Positions 34,721 to 35,139 of a stretch of 35,139 nt of DNA are shown piece after piece. How positions within the stretch are numbered: the first letter of the stretch is position 1; each line of letters begins with the position of its first letter. The notes under the pieces are model-generated. The model searched no databases. It saw only the letters and a program-made list of their open reading frames with translations, and was not told the origin of the DNA. This stretch comes from Funiculus sociatus GB2-C1 (GTDB lineage Bacteria > Cyanobacteriota > Cyanobacteriia > Cyanobacteriales > FACHB-T130), in contig NZ_JAMPKJ010000061.1 in assembly GCF_039962115.1 (NCBI RefSeq), forward strand, positions 1 through 35,139, given 5' to 3'. Both the position numbers and the translations under genes were made by a program.

Positions 34721-35139
34721 ATGACCAAAAAACGTCTATCACACAAGAAGACAGCCCCTACCGATGAATTAAATATTCTTGCGGTTCAGCCGTCTCCTCA
34801 CAAAGTAGAGCCAGAGGATGTACAACAGTCTGCTGCATCTATTGAAAACCGGGTTGATGATGCCGCATCAACCCCTGTGCCAGTAGAGCCTCAGACTGTT
34901 GACCCAAGAGAGCCTTCCCTTGATACCGCATCAGTTCCTGTCACTTTCGACTCTCCCCCAACTTCGGAGCCAGCTCCGGAACAAAGCGATTCCTCTGCCT
35001 CTTCTTCTGAGGAGCCACAAGCTTTATTCCAGGCGGTGGGCATTCTCACGGGAGATGTCACTTTCGATGAAGAAAAAACTTTTGTGAGTGTCGGGGGAAA
35101 AACCTATCCACTCTATTATTCCAGCTCCCACAAGCGGTC
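34721..35139 (+). CDS. Partial unknown protein running off the window
   Basis: From ATG 34721 the frame stays open to the last base (about 139 residues). Residues 1-105 are low-complexity and rich in Pro, Ser, Glu and Ala, thus probably disordered. From about residue 108 an ordered-looking part starts: QAVGILTGDVTFDEEKTFVS followed by GGKTYPLYYSSSHKR. The motif suggests a small beta-rich domain, but I do not recognise the family. It may be another plasmid maintenance gene, given its position after the partition pair. Confidence 0.7.
   Translation, partial: MTKKRLSHKKTAPTDELNILAVQPSPHKVEPEDVQQSAASIENRVDDAASTPVPVEPQTVDPREPSLDTASVPVTFDSPPTSEPAPEQSDSSASSSEEPQALFQAVGILTGDVTFDEEKTFVSVGGKTYPLYYSSSHKR

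Noticed and set aside
1-35139. tRNA, rRNA or riboswitch genes
   Set aside because: No cloverleaf, rRNA or known riboswitch core was noticed by eye; a covariance-model scan would be decisive but could not be run.

Overview
The window comes from a cyanobacterium, most likely a filamentous, large-genome type. The palindrome GCGATCGC (HIP1) recurs throughout, and several cyanobacteria-typical families are present: DUF4258/YgiT pairs, Uma2 remnants, SNase-excalibur nucleases and a RarA-methyltransferase fusion. The content is that of an accessory region. It has a plasmid-type primase-helicase (20.2-22.9 kb), a ParA/RHH partition pair (33.5-34.5 kb), three tyrosine recombinases (one truncated), several gene remnants, short palindromic repeats and an orphan CRISPR mini-array. 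It is either a large plasmid or a chromosomal island holding integrated plasmid pieces. RarA, normally a chromosomal gene, keeps both options open.

Layout. 1-180 is a repeat whose inverted copy lies at 32869-33030 (about 92% identical by hand alignment); both resemble the ends of Tn7/Tn5053-like transposons. 0.8-6.9 kb holds a minus-strand pair: an AAA ATPase followed by a 1546-residue NACHT-TPR STAND ATPase, a plausible conflict or signalling system. 7.2-7.9 kb is a small tyrosine recombinase. 8.2-9.5 kb has an XRE repressor, a protein with a hydrophobic N terminus and a small unknown gene. 9.5-17.7 kb is a type I restriction-modification locus: hsdM, a DUF4258/YgiT toxin-antitoxin-like pair, a Uma2 remnant, hsdS, a PD-(D/E)xK nuclease gene and hsdR, the last three with overlapping ends. 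18.1-19.9 kb carries a zinc-ribbon/GIY-YIG protein and a disrupted SNase-excalibur nuclease. 20.2-22.9 kb is the replication-type protein, with an 876-bp regulatory or origin-like region upstream of it. 23.7-25.2 kb is a graveyard: a DNA methyltransferase remnant, a two-repeat CRISPR array, a truncated recombinase and a degenerate transposon end. 25.3-28.1 kb has a 624-residue tyrosine recombinase divergent from a small RHH protein. 28.6-30.5 kb holds a SnoaL-like protein, a second degenerate transposon end, a DUF3592 membrane protein, an excalibur remnant and an AraC N-terminal remnant. 30.6-32.8 kb is RarA fused to a methyltransferase-like domain. After the right repeat come parA, its partner, and an unfinished gene that runs off the window.

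How the genes fit together. Replication, partition and recombinase genes provide maintenance and mobility. The type I system with its extra nuclease and the NACHT/AAA pair look like defence cargo. The many remnants show repeated insertion and decay. All family assignments were made by reading motifs from sequence; no database search was run.
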